Below are positions 1 through 11,069 of a stretch of 64,000 nucleotides of DNA, one piece after another. This DNA is from Bradyrhizobium manausense. GTDB lineage: Bacteria > Pseudomonadota > Alphaproteobacteria > Rhizobiales > Xanthobacteraceae. Position numbers and translations under genes: made by a program. Below the pieces are notes generated by a model. It ran no database searches. It had not been told where the DNA came from and worked only from the letters and a program-made list of their open reading frames with translations. Every line of letters starts with the position of its first letter. Within the stretch, counting starts at the first letter, position 1. The stretch spans positions 1,860,001-1,924,000 of the forward strand of contig NZ_JAFCJI010000001.1 in NCBI RefSeq assembly GCF_018131105.1. The letters run 5' to 3'.

Positions 1-929
1 AAGGCATCGGCATTCAACAGGAACACCGGCTTGCTATTGTCACTGGGGCCGGGGGTGATGACGTAGTCGTCGAACTTGAAACCGGCGTTCTTCAACACGC
101 CCTGTGCCCAGCCGCCCATGATCAACATGCCCATGTCGCCATCGACGAAACGCTTCAGATTGGTGGCATAGGGTTGGGCGCCGACATTGGGGTCACACCA
201 GTCGGCGATCTTGCGCGTCTGTGCGAAGGCCGCCTTGATCTCGGGCCCCTGCAGGGCCTTCTTGTCGAGATTCATGATGGCAGCGCGGTATGCCGTCGGG
301 CTGATGCCGGCGAAGGAGGCCTCGAACTTTTGCCCGTCATCGGGGCGGGTGCCGCCGTTGGCGATGGGATAGGCCATGCCGGCCGACTTCATTTTCTCGG
401 CAAGAGCATTGAAGTCAGCCCAGGTGACGGGGACCTTGTCCGCCTTGGCCTTGTCCATCCCGCGCTTGGAGAGAAACAGCATGTTCGTGCTGTAGATCTG
501 CAGGGGCAGCGCGATCCACTTGCCCGCCGGCTTGTGCAGTTTTGCAAGGTCCGGCGCGACGACCTTCTCGTAGCCCGCAGCCGCGACCACGGCGTCGAGA
601 TCGACGGTCGGAGCGATCTTCGACCAGGCGGCAATCTCGGGACCCTTGAGCTGCGAGCAAGCCGGCGGATCGCCGGCGATGATCTGGGCCCGCAGCTTGT
701 TCATCATCTCGGTGGTGAAGCCGGGGACGGGCGAGTGCTGCCAGATGCCGCCTTTCTCCTCGAACTTCTTGCCGAGCGCCGTGATGGCGGCTCCATCGCT
801 GCCCGCGGACCATTGCGAGATTGCGGTGAGGCGCGGCTTGACCGCGCCTTGCGCGCGGGCGAGGGCCGGAAACGCAAGTGCGGCAGCGGATCCAGCGAGC
901 AGACGACGCCGTGTTGTTGTGATTGGCAT
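1..929 (-). CDS. ABC transporter sugar-type extracellular solute-binding protein (3' end outside window)
   Basis: Reading from ATG at 929, the protein opens with a twin-arginine-like leader (RRR followed by LLAGSAAALAFPALARA), so it is exported to the periplasm. The mature part has the look of family 1 (sugar) solute-binding proteins: an early FEEKGG stretch, a GDPPA segment and a central DGDMGMLIMGGWAQG segment. About 309 residues are visible, against 400-420 usual for the family; the rest runs off the left edge. A GGAGAA ribosome site lies about 7 bases before the ATG. It is downstream of, and in the same direction as, a ROK regulator, which is typical of sugar-uptake loci. The substrate cannot be read from the sequence. 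Confidence 0.85.
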   Translation of the reverse strand, partial: MPITTTRRRLLAGSAAALAFPALARAQGAVKPRLTAISQWSAGSDGAAITALGKKFEEKGGIWQHSPVPGFTTEMMNKLRAQIIAGDPPACSQLKGPEIAAWSKIAPTVDLDAVVAAAGYEKVVAPDLAKLHKPAGKWIALPLQIYSTNMLFLSKRGMDKAKADKVPVTWADFNALAEKMKSAGMAYPIANGGTRPDDGQKFEASFAGISPTAYRAAIMNLDKKALQGPEIKAAFAQTRKIADWCDPNVGAQPYATNLKRFVDGDMGMLIMGGWAQGVLKNAGFKFDDYVITPGPSDNSKPVFLLNADA

Positions 930-981
930 GGCAGTTTCTCCCGGGTGTGAAGTTGTTTGCGCGATTTTGGCGCTGTTGTTG

Positions 982-1000
982 GCGTGCGCGAGCCGCACGC
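982..1000. terminator. Small hairpin between ROK gene and binding-protein gene
   Basis: Arms GCGTGCG and CGCACGC enclose CGAGC. It lies in the gap between the ROK stop and the downstream binding protein and has no T-run, so it could be an attenuating or mRNA-processing stem rather than a full terminator. Confidence 0.3.
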
Positions 1001-1013
1001 GGCTTACGTCATG

Positions 1014-2204
1014 TCAGGCAGCCTCCGTCGATGCGGACGGCATTCCGCCAGATCTCGCCAGGCAGAACCCAGCGAAGGCGAGGGCTGCCTGCGGATCATT
1101 GCCGTTCGAGGGCGGAACGAAGGCGAGCGACATTTGCGCCAGTTTCCGTCCGCCCAACAGGCATGCATCGATCCCGTCAACGACGGCTTTTCGGTCATCT
1201 TCCGTGAGAAGCGATGGCCAGCCGCTGACGACAACGCCGCGGCATGGCTTGACGTTCAATGTGTTGCCGATGGCAAGGCCAAGCCGGAAGAGGCGCTGGC
1301 GCAATTCCTGGCGAACCCGTGCTGTGAGGGGGATCGTGGTCACCCAATCACTGCCGAGCTGGAGCAGTTCGGCCTCGGTGGTGCGCAGCAGCTCGGCCAG
1401 CGCCGGCAGCGACGTGTAGGCTTCGACGCAGCCATGATGACCGCAGCGGCAGCGGGGGCCGCCGGTTCCGAACACCATGTGGCCGAGCTCGACCGGGTCG
1501 AGCGCGTCATCTTCGATCGGATCGTCCACCCAGGCGCCGGCGACGCCCTGGCCGACGAACACGAACAGATGCGCGTCGTCGAACGGGTAGTTGTCCGTGC
1601 GGCAACGATGGAAAGTGGCGTGCGCCACCACCGAATTGGTGAAAGTGACCGGCACACCCGCGAACAGTTCGCCGAACATGTCGCCGATCCGTTCGACATC
1701 GCAGGGAATGATCGGGTTGCCGAACTCACTCAGCCGGCCGAGGCCTGGAACGGTGACGCCGACCTGCGCTAGTCCGATGCGGCGCCGCCGTGTCCAGTCT
1801 CGCAGCAAGACCAGCGCCTCGCGAAATACGCGGCCGACGGATTCGACGGTCGGCTTCTTCGGCAGCGGCACGCGCTCGGTGTAATGCAGTTCGCCCGACA
1901 GACCGCCAACGCCGACGCTGAGCCAGCGTTCGGTGAGCTCGAGCGCCGCGAGCGCCACCGTACGATCGAGCGACACCAGACCCGTCGGGCCGCCGACATA
2001 AGGGGCAGGGCGCCTGACTTCCTCGATCAGGCCTTCTGCTTTCAGATCAAACAGGATGCGCGACAGGCTCGCTTCGGACAGGCGCACGGCCTTTGCCAGC
2101 GGCGGCCGGAACGAGCCGCCGGACTGCAGTAGATGAGTCAAAATGGCAGCGCGCGTCTGCCGCCGACTTCTCGGCTGCTCCGGCATTTCCATCCCTATCG
2201 TCAT
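1014..2204 (-). CDS. ROK-family transcriptional regulator
   Basis: A DNA-binding winged helix occupies about residues 10-75 (TRAAILTHLLQSGG onward), followed by a ROK sugar-kinase-like domain with a GTGGPRCRCGHHGCVEAY zinc-type signature near residue 250. ROK repressors sense sugars or sugar phosphates and control transport genes; the adjacent binding-protein gene is the obvious target. Three early ATG codons (2204, 2192, 2186) are possible starts. The ATG at 2186 has AGGGATGG just upstream, and a palindrome covers the first ATG, so the true start may be 2192 or 2186. The gene probably forms an operon with the binding protein 84 bases downstream. Confidence 0.85.
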   Translation of the reverse strand: MTIGMEMPEQPRSRRQTRAAILTHLLQSGGSFRPPLAKAVRLSEASLSRILFDLKAEGLIEEVRRPAPYVGGPTGLVSLDRTVALAALELTERWLSVGVGGLSGELHYTERVPLPKKPTVESVGRVFREALVLLRDWTRRRRIGLAQVGVTVPGLGRLSEFGNPIIPCDVERIGDMFGELFAGVPVTFTNSVVAHATFHRCRTDNYPFDDAHLFVFVGQGVAGAWVDDPIEDDALDPVELGHMVFGTGGPRCRCGHHGCVEAYTSLPALAELLRTTEAELLQLGSDWVTTIPLTARVRQELRQRLFRLGLAIGNTLNVKPCRGVVVSGWPSLLTEDDRKAVVDGIDACLLGGRKLAQMSLAFVPPSNGNDPQAALAFAGFCLARSGGMPSASTEAA

Positions 2205-2223
2205 TCTTACTTAGGGTAAGAAT
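2203..2223. promoter_or_regulatory. Palindromic operator candidate for the ROK regulator
   Basis: ATTCTTAC-TTAGG-GTAAGAAT is a perfect 8-base inverted repeat with a 5-base spacer. It sits at the 5' end of the ROK gene, where an autoregulatory operator would be expected. That the ROK protein binds it is inference. Confidence 0.6.
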
Positions 2224-2334
2224 TTGCCCGCGGAGCGTTTCAACTGTCAAGCGCTTGTCGGCGTGATGCGTGCACTTGTTGTTGTGCGGGGCACAAGACG
2301 AGGGGCGGCCTCATCAGTTCGTAGGGTGCGCAAA

Positions 2335-2369
2335 CGAAAACGGCGCCATCGTGAGATGGCGCCGTTTCG
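2335..2369 (-). terminator. gltA terminator hairpin
   Basis: A long stem (CGAAACGGCGCCATC paired with GATGGCGCCGTTTTCG, loop TCAC as read on the minus strand) follows the gltA stop by about 20 bases. The 3' arm ends in GTTTTCGTTT, a weak U-rich tract. It separates gltA from the ROK gene. Confidence 0.75.
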
Positions 2370-2389
2370 AAAGCCTTGTCGGCCAGGAC

Positions 2390-3694
2390 TTACTTGCGAT
2401 CCTTCATCGCGACGTAGTCGCGGCGGGTGACGCCGGTGTAGAGCTGGCGCGGACGGCCGATCTTCTGCTGCGGGTCCTCGATCATCTCGCTCCACTGGCT
2501 GATCCAGCCAACGGTGCGGGCGACCGCGAACAGCACGGTGAACATCGAGACCGGGAAGCCCATCGCCTTCAGCGTGATGCCCGAATAGAAGTCGACGTTC
2601 GGGTACAGCTTGCGGTCGATGAAGTACTGGTCGCTGAGCGCGATCTTCTCGAGCTCGAGCGCCACCTTCAGCATCGGATCGTCGCCATGACCGGTCTCCT
2701 TGAGCACGGCGTGACACATCTTCTGCATGATCTTGGCGCGCGGATCGTAGTTCTTGTAGACGCGATGACCGAAGCCCATCAGGCGGACTTCAGAATTCTT
2801 GTCCTTCACCTTGGCAATGAACTCGGGGATCTTGTCGACGGAGCCGATCTCGGCGAGCATCGCAAGCGCGGCTTCGTTGGCGCCGCCATGGGCCGGGCCC
2901 CAGAGGCAGGCGATGCCGGCGGCGATGCAGGCGAACGGGTTGGCGCCGGAGGAGCCGGCGATACGCACCGTCGAGGTCGAGGCGTTCTGCTCGTGGTCGG
3001 CATGCAGGATGAAGATCTTGTCCAGCGCGTCGGCGAGCACCGGATTGATCTTGTACTCCTCGCACGGCACGGCGAAGCACATGTTGAGGAAGTTCTCGGC
3101 GAAGGTGAGCGAGTTCTTCGGATACACGAAGGGCTGGCCGACCGTGTACTTGTAGGCCATCGCCGCCAGCGTCGGGATCTTCGCGATCATGCGCATGGAA
3201 GCGATCATGCGCTGCTTCGGATCATTGATGTCGGTGGAGTCGTGGTAGAACGCGGCGAGCGCGCCGACCGAAGCCACCATCACGGCCATCGGATGGGCGT
3301 CGCGGCGGAAGCCCTGGAAGAACCGGGCCATCTGTTCGTGCACCATCGTGTGATGGATCACGCGATCGTCGAAATCCTTCTTCTGCGCGGCGGTCGGCAG
3401 GCTCCCGTAGAGCAGCAGATAGCAGGTCTCGAGGAAGTCGCCGTTCTCGGCGAGCTGCTCGATCGGGTAGCCGCGGTATTCCAGCACGCCAGCGTCACCG
3501 TCGATATAGGTGATCTTGGACTGGCAGCTCGCGGTCGAGGTGAAGCCGGGATCGTAAGTGAACAGGCCGGACTGGCCGTACAGCTTGCCGATATCGATGA
3601 CATCAGGTCCGACGCTGCCGCTGTGAATCGGAAGATCGTAATTCTTGTTTCCGACCGTCAGCGTGGCGGTCTTGTTGCTTGGTTTTGCGTCCAT
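2390..3694 (-). CDS. gltA: Citrate synthase
   Basis: This cytoplasmic enzyme condenses acetyl-CoA and oxaloacetate to citrate, the first step of the TCA cycle. The 434 residues match type II (hexameric, NADH-sensitive) bacterial citrate synthases in length. Recognisable elements are [21 protein letters not shown] at the N-terminus, the active-site histidine regions [10 protein letters not shown] and [14 protein letters not shown], and the C-terminal [12 protein letters not shown]. It lies downstream of gltX on the same strand with a 156-base gap containing a possible promoter, and ends in a strong hairpin. Confidence 0.98.
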   Translation of the reverse strand: MDAKPSNKTATLTVGNKNYDLPIHSGSVGPDVIDIGKLYGQSGLFTYDPGFTSTASCQSKITYIDGDAGVLEYRGYPIEQLAENGDFLETCYLLLYGSLPTAAQKKDFDDRVIHHTMVHEQMARFFQGFRRDAHPMAVMVASVGALAAFYHDSTDINDPKQRMIASMRMIAKIPTLAAMAYKYTVGQPFVYPKNSLTFAENFLNMCFAVPCEEYKINPVLADALDKIFILHADHEQNASTSTVRIAGSSGANPFACIAAGIACLWGPAHGGANEAALAMLAEIGSVDKIPEFIAKVKDKNSEVRLMGFGHRVYKNYDPRAKIMQKMCHAVLKETGHGDDPMLKVALELEKIALSDQYFIDRKLYPNVDFYSGITLKAMGFPVSMFTVLFAVARTVGWISQWSEMIEDPQQKIGRPRQLYTGVTRRDYVAMKDRK

Positions 3695-3789
3695 CGTTGG
3701 TCCCCGATGTGTGGTGAAACGGGCCGGAGCCGGAGGCCCCCGGGAAGAAGATGGGGCAGGCCGGATGTTCCAGAATGTACGGGGAGATG

Positions 3790-3817
3790 GGTATATTATT
3801 GCTGTGTGCGCTGCAAG
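3790..3817 (-). promoter_or_regulatory. Possible gltA promoter
   Basis: On the minus strand TTGCAG is followed after a 12-15 base gap by an AT-rich AATAATATACC, the only AT-rich block in the gltX-gltA gap. The spacing is shorter than ideal, so this is a weak call. Confidence 0.3.
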
Positions 3818-3850
3818 ATCATGGCAGCCATGGCCTCCTTACGCCTTAGA

Positions 3851-5278
3851 CTAGTCCGTGGACTGATCCTTGAGCCGGCCAAGGCTTTCCTGGCGTCCGA
3901 GCACGTCCAAAACCTCAAATATGCCTGGTGATGTGGTGCGGCCGGTCAGCGCCGCCCGTAACGGTTGGGCGACTGCGCCGAGCTTGAGACTATTTTCCTC
4001 GGCAAAAGCGCGCAGCGCGGCTTCCGTGGCGGCGCCGCTCCAGCTCTCGACATTCTCCAGCGCGGAATGAAGCTGGCCGATCAGCTTGCGGTTCTCAGGC
4101 GTCAGCAGGGCTGCCGCCTTGGGATCGAGCTGCAACGGCCGGTCGGCGAAGATGAAGTAGGCGCCGTCGATCAGCTCGATCAGCGTTTTGGCGCGCTCCT
4201 TCAGGGCCGGCATGGCCTTGAGAAGCTGGGCGCGCGTGGTGTCGTTTAACTTGGCCTTAATCTCGTCGCGGGCGGGCACGACGTGATCGAGCACGTCCTC
4301 GAACATCTTCACAAGCGATTGATCGTCGGCATGGCGGATGTAATGGCCGTTGAGATTCTCCAGCTTGGCGAAATCGAAGCGGGCGGCAGCACGGCCGACG
4401 CTTGCGAGATCGAACGCGGCGATCATCTCCTCGGTCGAGAAGAGTTCCTGGTCGCCATGGCTCCAGCCGAGCCGCACGAGGTAGTTGCGCAGCGCCGCCG
4501 GCAGGTACCCCATGGCGCGATAGGCATCGACGCCGAGCGCGCCGTGCCGCTTGGAGAGTTTCGAGCCGTCCGGGCCGTGGATCAGGGGGATGTGCGACAT
4601 GCTCGGCAGCGCCCAGCCCATCGCATCGTAGATCTGCTTCTGGCGGGCGGCATTGATCAGGTGGTCGTCGCCGCGGATGACGTGGGTCACGCCCATATCG
4701 TGGTCGTCCACGACCACCGCGAGCATGTAGGTCGGGTTGCCATCGCCGCGCAGCAGAACGAGGTCGTCGAGGTTCTCATTCTGCCAGACCACGCGGCCCT
4801 GCACCTGGTCCTCGATCACGGTCTCGCCGGTCTGCGGCGCGCGCAGGCGGATGGTCGGCTTGACGTCGGACGGTGCCGTTGCCGGGTCGCGGTCGCGCCA
4901 CAGGCCGTCATAGAGACGGGTGCGGCCCTCCGCGCGCGCCTTCTCGCGCATCGCGGTCAGCTCCTCGACGGTGGCATAGCAGCGATAGGCCTTGCCATCG
5001 GCAAGCAGCTGCTCGGCGACCTCGCGATGCCGGGCGGCGCGGCTGAACTGATAGATGACATCGCCATCCCAGCCGAGCTCCAGCCATTTCAGGCCGTCCA
5101 GAATTGCGCCGATCGCGGCCTCGGTGGAACGCTCCCGGTCGGTGTCCTCGATCCGGAGCAGCATCTTGCCGCCGCGCTTCTTCGCATAGAGCCAGTTGAA
5201 CAGCGCGGTGCGGGCGCCTCCGATATGGAGGAAGCCGGTCGGCGAGGGAGCAAAGCGGGTGACGACGGAATCGGTCAT
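3851..5278 (-). CDS. gltX: Glutamyl-tRNA synthetase
   Basis: This class I synthetase attaches glutamate to tRNA. The 475 residues contain the HIGH-type motif ([11 protein letters not shown], residues 11-21) and a KMSKS-type motif (KLSKRHG). The N-terminal [11 protein letters not shown] and the later [12 protein letters not shown] are characteristic of GltX. It is divergent from glnS with a 155-base shared promoter region. In many alphaproteobacteria a GltX also charges tRNA-Gln; the presence of glnS next door means this one may not need to (inference). Confidence 0.97.
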   Translation of the reverse strand: MTDSVVTRFAPSPTGFLHIGGARTALFNWLYAKKRGGKMLLRIEDTDRERSTEAAIGAILDGLKWLELGWDGDVIYQFSRAARHREVAEQLLADGKAYRCYATVEELTAMREKARAEGRTRLYDGLWRDRDPATAPSDVKPTIRLRAPQTGETVIEDQVQGRVVWQNENLDDLVLLRGDGNPTYMLAVVVDDHDMGVTHVIRGDDHLINAARQKQIYDAMGWALPSMSHIPLIHGPDGSKLSKRHGALGVDAYRAMGYLPAALRNYLVRLGWSHGDQELFSTEEMIAAFDLASVGRAAARFDFAKLENLNGHYIRHADDQSLVKMFEDVLDHVVPARDEIKAKLNDTTRAQLLKAMPALKERAKTLIELIDGAYFIFADRPLQLDPKAAALLTPENRKLIGQLHSALENVESWSGAATEAALRAFAEENSLKLGAVAQPLRAALTGRTTSPGIFEVLDVLGRQESLGRLKDQSTD

Positions 5279-5433
5279 TCTTGGCGGGGCCTATGCATTG
5301 GAAGCGGTGGTATATAACAGGACCGGCGCATAACTAAAGCCCGGCAGCGGACCGCCAAGTCCATGCTTAAGCCCTTGGCTCAGCCACGCGAATTTGGCAG
5401 AAGGACCGCTGATTTCCCTACAGGATTTTCGTA

Positions 5434-7110
<1,677 letters not shown>

Positions 7111-7120
7111 GGGACGCAAC

Positions 7121-7507
7121 ATGAGCAATGAAGCCGATACCGTTGTTTCCACAACCATCGCGAAATGGTGTGCCGGCTTCGCGACGCTCGACGCGGCCGC
7201 GCTGTCGTCGCTTTACTCCAGGAATGCGTTCTTCTTCGGCTCCAACCCAAAGCTCTATCGGGGCAGGGACGGCGTCGCCGACTACTTCAACGGCCTGCCG
7301 CGCTGGCGCAAACCGAGCGCGGCGTTTTCCGAGGTCAATGCAGCTCAGGCCGGTCCTGACCTGATCAACATGGGCGCCACCATCACGTTCGATCTCGCCG
7401 GCGAGCGCCCGGATTTCATCGTCAAGATGAGCTGGGTCATCATCCGCGAGGACGGCGACTGGAAGATCGTCAATCACCATGCCTCGGCGAAGGCGCCGCT
7501 GATTTAG
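7121..7507 (+). CDS. SnoaL/NTF2-like (SgcJ/DUF4440-type) small protein
   Basis: The 128-residue protein, from ATG 7121 ten bases after the glnS stop, has the cone-fold NTF2-like pattern: an N-terminal helix with KWCAGFATLDAAALSSLY, then RGRDGVADYFNGLP, and a C-terminal beta sheet with SWVIIREDGDWKIVNHH. The family includes ketosteroid-isomerase-like proteins of mostly unknown substrate. It is probably co-transcribed with glnS. The longer in-frame reading from 6965 overlaps glnS and is not supported. Confidence 0.8.
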   Translation: MSNEADTVVSTTIAKWCAGFATLDAAALSSLYSRNAFFFGSNPKLYRGRDGVADYFNGLPRWRKPSAAFSEVNAAQAGPDLINMGATITFDLAGERPDFIVKMSWVIIREDGDWKIVNHHASAKAPLI

Positions 7508-7519
7508 CTCCACCGGCCT

Positions 7520-7620
7520 CGTCATTCCGGGATGGCCCGAAGGGCCAGGCCCGGAATCCATAATACCGGTTCGTGGCTATCGATTCCGGGCTCCCGACTT
7601 CGTCGCGCCCCGGAATGACG
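7520..7620. repeat. Intergenic palindromic repeat element
   Basis: Outer arms CGTCATTCCGGG (7520-7531) and CCCGGAATGACG (7609-7620) pair perfectly, and inner CCCGGAATC/GATTCCGGG pair as well, giving a long folded element. The same CGTCAT...ATGACG ends recur in the repeats at 41257 and 49638. Such elements are common between genes in Bradyrhizobium; it may also end glnS-operon transcription. Confidence 0.8.
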
Positions 7621-7679
7621 GAGGAATACGAACCGAAGCTCGCTCAACGCGTTGAGGTGGATCCAACCAAGGATTCCCC

Positions 7680-7913
7680 ATGCAAAACATCGCAGAGCAT
7701 ATGGAAGTCATCGGCGCCGACGGTGTCCATGTCGGCACGGTCGACAAGGTCGAAGGTAACCGCATCAAGCTGACCAAGAAGGACAGCGGCGAGGGCAGCC
7801 ACAAGGGCCACCACCATTTCATCGACAAGGGTCTTGTTGCCGGTGTCGAGGGCAACAAGGTCAGGCTGTCGGCCAAGGCGGACGTGGCCGTGACGATGGA
7901 AGAGGAAAAGTAG
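7680..7913 (+). CDS. DUF2171-type small protein
   Basis: The 77-residue hydrophilic protein begins MQNIAEHMEVIGADG and contains two PRC-barrel-like halves (GTVDKVEGNRIKL and GVEGNKVRLSAKADV) joined by a His/Gly-rich turn SHKGHHHFIDK. This is the layout of DUF2171 proteins, whose function is not established. An AAGGA ribosome site precedes the ATG. There is no signal peptide or membrane segment. Confidence 0.8.
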   Translation: MQNIAEHMEVIGADGVHVGTVDKVEGNRIKLTKKDSGEGSHKGHHHFIDKGLVAGVEGNKVRLSAKADVAVTMEEEK

Positions 7914-8010
7914 GGCTGCGGCTCCTTCGTTCCTGATCCGTACCGCTATTCGGCAGCCTGCACGTTCCGGTAGCCTCTGCGCCCGTCTGATATCGCAGGG
8001 TTGCCAGGGA

Positions 8011-10293
8011 ATGGCGGAGCCGGGCCGGCCACAACGCGCCTCGCAGGGTATCGCCGGGACCTGGCCCACAGGCGGGGCCGCGTCGGCCGGCGGACTTGTG
8101 CCGACAGGGTTGGGCGTCTGGCCCGCGATCGCCGGAACGCTACGCGAATGGGCAAGGGCTGAAGCCGGCGCCGGGCGGCTGTTCCCCTGGGTGCCGATCG
8201 CCTTCGGCTGCGGCATCGCGCTTTATTTCGCCGCCGATCATGAGCCGGTGCTGTGGGTCACGGCTGCGATGGCGGTCGCGCTGACGCTCGGCGCGGTCCT
8301 GTTGCGGCGGAGCCGGTGGTTTGCGCCCGCGATCATCATCGCGGCGGTCGCAGCCGGTTTTGCAATTGCGACCTGGAAGACGGCACGCATCGCGCATACC
8401 GTGCTCGAAAAGCCGCTTTATTCCGTGTCGCTGTCGGGCTTCGTCGAGACCCGAGACATCCGCGAACGCACCGACCGTTTCGTGCTGCGCGTCACCGCGA
8501 TGGAGGCGCAGCGCAGCGACGTGATGCTGGAGCGCGTCCGTCTCTCCGTGCGCAAGGGGGCGGCGCCCGATGTCGGCAGCTTCGTGCAGTTGAAGGCCCG
8601 GCTGATGCCTCCGCTCGCGCCGCTGCGGCCGGGCAGCTACGATTTCTCGCGCGACATGTTCTTCCAGGGCATCGGCGCCTCCGGTTTCGCGATGGGGGCG
8701 ATCACGGTGTCAGCGCCGCCTGATGCCGGCGGCCTTCACTTGCGCTATGCGGCCGTCATGCAAGGCCTGCGCGACACGATCGACGCGCGCATCCGCGCCG
8801 TGCTCGATGGCGACAACCGCGCCATCGCGACCGCGCTTTTGACCGGCCGCCGCGACGCCATCACCACGCCCGTCAACGACGCGATGTTCATCTCGGGCCT
8901 CGGTCATGTGCTGTCGATCTCGGGCTATCACATGGCTGTCGTCGCCGGCGTCGTCTTCTTCGCAGTCCGGGCGTTGCTCGCACTGATCCCCGGGCTCGCG
9001 GTCGGCTTTCCCATCAAGAAATGGTCGGCAGCTGCGGCGCTGGTCGCGTCCGCATTCTATTTGCTGCTCTCGGGCGCTGAGGTCGCAACGCAAAGATCGT
9101 TCTTCATGACTGCGGTGGTGCTGCTCGCTGTCATGGTCGATCGCCGCGCCATCACCTTCCGCACGCTGGCGGTGGCGGCGCTGATCGTGCTTGCGGTGGC
9201 GCCGGAAGCACTGGTGCATCCGAGTTTTCAGATGTCGTTCGCCGCGACGCTGGGGCTCGTCGCGCTGGTACAGATCGGCATGCCGAACCTGTTTGCCTCG
9301 CCGGATCATTCCGCGACCGCGCGCATCGCGCTGTGGGGCGGCCGCGAGATCGCCATGCTGTTCATGGCCTCGATGATCGCCGGGTTTGCGACCACGCCTT
9401 ATGCCGCCTTCCATTTTCACCGCATCACGCCGTACGGTGTGCTCGCCAATCTTGGCGCGATGCCGGTGGTGTCCGCGCTGGTGATGCCGGCGGGGCTGCT
9501 CGGACTGCTCGCGGCACCCTTCGGACTCGACGGTGTGTTCTGGTGGCTGATGGGAATCGGCATCGACTGGATGGTGGCGGTGTCGCGCTGGGTGGCCGCG
9601 CTGCCCGGCGCGATCGGCCACGTCGCGGCCTTCGGGACTGCGCCGCTGATTGCAGCCAGCCTCGGCCTGATCCTGATGGGTCTGTTGCGCTCGCCACTGC
9701 GCTGGTCGGGCGCGTGCGTGCTCGTGGCGGCGACGATCTGGGGCCTGTCCGTCCGGCAGCCCGATATTCTCATCGCCGGCGACGGCCAGAACGTCGCGGT
9801 GCGGGGCAGGGATGGGCAACTGCATCTGATCAGGACGAAGAAGGACAATTTCCTGCTGAAGGAGTGGCTCGCGGCGGATGCTGATCCGCGCGATGCTACG
9901 AGCGCCTCGCTCGGTGATGGTGTGTCGTGCGACGAGGCCGGCTGCGTGATGCCGCTCGCCGACGGCCGCATGATTGCGCTCTCGCTACGCATCGACGCCC
10001 TGGCCGACGATTGCAGCCGTGCCGCGCTGGTGGTGACGACAAGGCCGGCGCCGCCGGATTGCGCCGCGATGGTGGTCGATCGGCCGCGTCTTGCGCGCCA
10101 GGGTGCGCTGGCGCTGACGCAGCGTGGCGACGGTTTTGCGATCCAATCGGTGAAGGCGAGGGGCGCAAACCGCCCCTGGTCGCCGGCGGCGGCCGGCGAT
10201 GGAGATTTCGAACAGATCCTCATGCCGCGGTCGGCAGCTCCGCGCGCCAAAGATGCGACTCCGTCGGAGGCCGATCTTCAAGCCGAGGACTGA
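8011..10293 (+). CDS. comEC: ComEC/Rec2-family competence membrane protein
   Basis: ComEC forms the inner-membrane channel for single-stranded DNA uptake. This 760-residue protein has an N-terminal membrane pair and DUF4131-type OB region (about 60-240), then the competence domain with HVLSISGYHMAVVAG near residue 300 and several hydrophobic segments to about 570. The last 190 residues contain no HxHxDH motif, so the metallo-beta-lactamase domain of the Bacillus protein is absent or degenerate. It is convergent with the gene at 10304, 10 bases away. Whether it still works in DNA uptake cannot be told from sequence. Confidence 0.9.
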   Translation: MAEPGRPQRASQGIAGTWPTGGAASAGGLVPTGLGVWPAIAGTLREWARAEAGAGRLFPWVPIAFGCGIALYFAADHEPVLWVTAAMAVALTLGAVLLRRSRWFAPAIIIAAVAAGFAIATWKTARIAHTVLEKPLYSVSLSGFVETRDIRERTDRFVLRVTAMEAQRSDVMLERVRLSVRKGAAPDVGSFVQLKARLMPPLAPLRPGSYDFSRDMFFQGIGASGFAMGAITVSAPPDAGGLHLRYAAVMQGLRDTIDARIRAVLDGDNRAIATALLTGRRDAITTPVNDAMFISGLGHVLSISGYHMAVVAGVVFFAVRALLALIPGLAVGFPIKKWSAAAALVASAFYLLLSGAEVATQRSFFMTAVVLLAVMVDRRAITFRTLAVAALIVLAVAPEALVHPSFQMSFAATLGLVALVQIGMPNLFASPDHSATARIALWGGREIAMLFMASMIAGFATTPYAAFHFHRITPYGVLANLGAMPVVSALVMPAGLLGLLAAPFGLDGVFWWLMGIGIDWMVAVSRWVAALPGAIGHVAAFGTAPLIAASLGLILMGLLRSPLRWSGACVLVAATIWGLSVRQPDILIAGDGQNVAVRGRDGQLHLIRTKKDNFLLKEWLAADADPRDATSASLGDGVSCDEAGCVMPLADGRMIALSLRIDALADDCSRAALVVTTRPAPPDCAAMVVDRPRLARQGALALTQRGDGFAIQSVKARGANRPWSPAAAGDGDFEQILMPRSAAPRAKDATPSEADLQAED

Positions 10294-10303
10294 AGTCGAC
10301 TTT

Positions 10304-10741
10304 TCAGCCGATCGGCAGGCGCGGGGGCGTCGTCGTGCGGCTGTCGGCGACCACTTGCGGCTTTTGCTCACGCTCGCCGAGCGGCTGCGTCACGGGCAGT
10401 TGCAGCACGGTCGCGCGCTGGCCCTCGACGAGCTGCGTCACCAGCACGTATTTGCCATCGGGGAATTCGATCGCGTCGTGATGACGATCGGGAATGTGCG
10501 GATCGATCTTGCCGAACTTGCCGACGCGCGAGTTGACGGTGCGCGTCCAGATCCACCTGTTGTCGTAACGGACGTTGTCGGCGAAGGCGAGCTCCGTTCC
10601 CGGCAGCAGGCAGACCGCGACCGACATATCGGCTTCGGAGGCGAAGCCGCGCGTCGAGGTGCCGCGGAAGGTTGTCGTGACGATCGTCTCGCCGACTTCT
10701 GCGGGACGCGTCGCAACGGCATGCAGGCTATAGTCACACAT
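10304..10741 (-). CDS. Conserved hypothetical protein
   Basis: I do not recognise a characterised family. The 145-residue protein starts MCDYSLHAVATRPA, preceded by a GAGGAG ribosome site, and is predicted soluble. It has a beta-rich middle (RYDNRWIWTRTVNSRVGKFGKIDPHIPDRHHDAIEFPDG) and a proline/threonine-rich tail. It stands alone, convergent with comEC. Codon use looks like its neighbours, so it is probably a genuine lineage gene. Confidence 0.65.
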   Translation of the reverse strand: MCDYSLHAVATRPAEVGETIVTTTFRGTSTRGFASEADMSVAVCLLPGTELAFADNVRYDNRWIWTRTVNSRVGKFGKIDPHIPDRHHDAIEFPDGKYVLVTQLVEGQRATVLQLPVTQPLGEREQKPQVVADSRTTTPPRLPIG

Positions 10742-11069
10742 CGGGTGCTCCTCAGTCAGGATAGCAACCCGCGCCTCTGTCTTGCGAGGCGCAGGCCTCT
10801 ATCAGAGTGGAAGCGTAAAAAACTCTGCCCGGTTGTAGGCAAATCTGCGGCTCGCGTGCGCGAGCCGCGATCACATTATCTTTCCCAAATCCGTAGGAAC
10901 AAAGCCCACCCGCGCGCATTTTGCAGGCGCGCTACAGCGACCTGAACTGCCTTGTGCGTGCCGAGGATGTCGCGCTGGGAGAGGGGGCTGGATAGCCTGT
11001 GCAAGACCGGAAAAACTATCCAGCCGAGCGGACAATCGTCCGCTCCAATCGTCGATCGCGCGTGAGCGC
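10742..11069. other. 328-base gap between the hypothetical gene and lexA: hairpins only
   Basis: No gene was found here. The gap holds three inverted repeats: GCGGCTCGCG/CGCGAGCCGC at 10847-10868, GGCTGGATAG/CTATCCAGCC at 10986-11025, and GAGCGGAC/GTCCGCTC at 11026-11045. The last two follow lexA. Confidence 0.6.
11005..11045 (-). terminator. Probable lexA terminator
   Basis: Downstream of lexA on the minus strand, the stem GAGCGGAC-GATT-GTCCGCTC is followed about 10 bases later by TTTTT. The T-run also lies in the loop of a second stem (GGCTGGATAG/CTATCCAGCC). Confidence 0.5.

Noticed and set aside
174..950. 258-codon plus-strand frame at the left edge
   Set aside because: The minus strand encodes a Tat-exported binding protein with a good ribosome site; this frame is its shadow.
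10986..11045. Possible tRNA or small RNA between lexA and the hypothetical gene
   Set aside because: The stems do not form a cloverleaf and no T-loop or CCA-adjacent stem is present; a terminator reading fits better.
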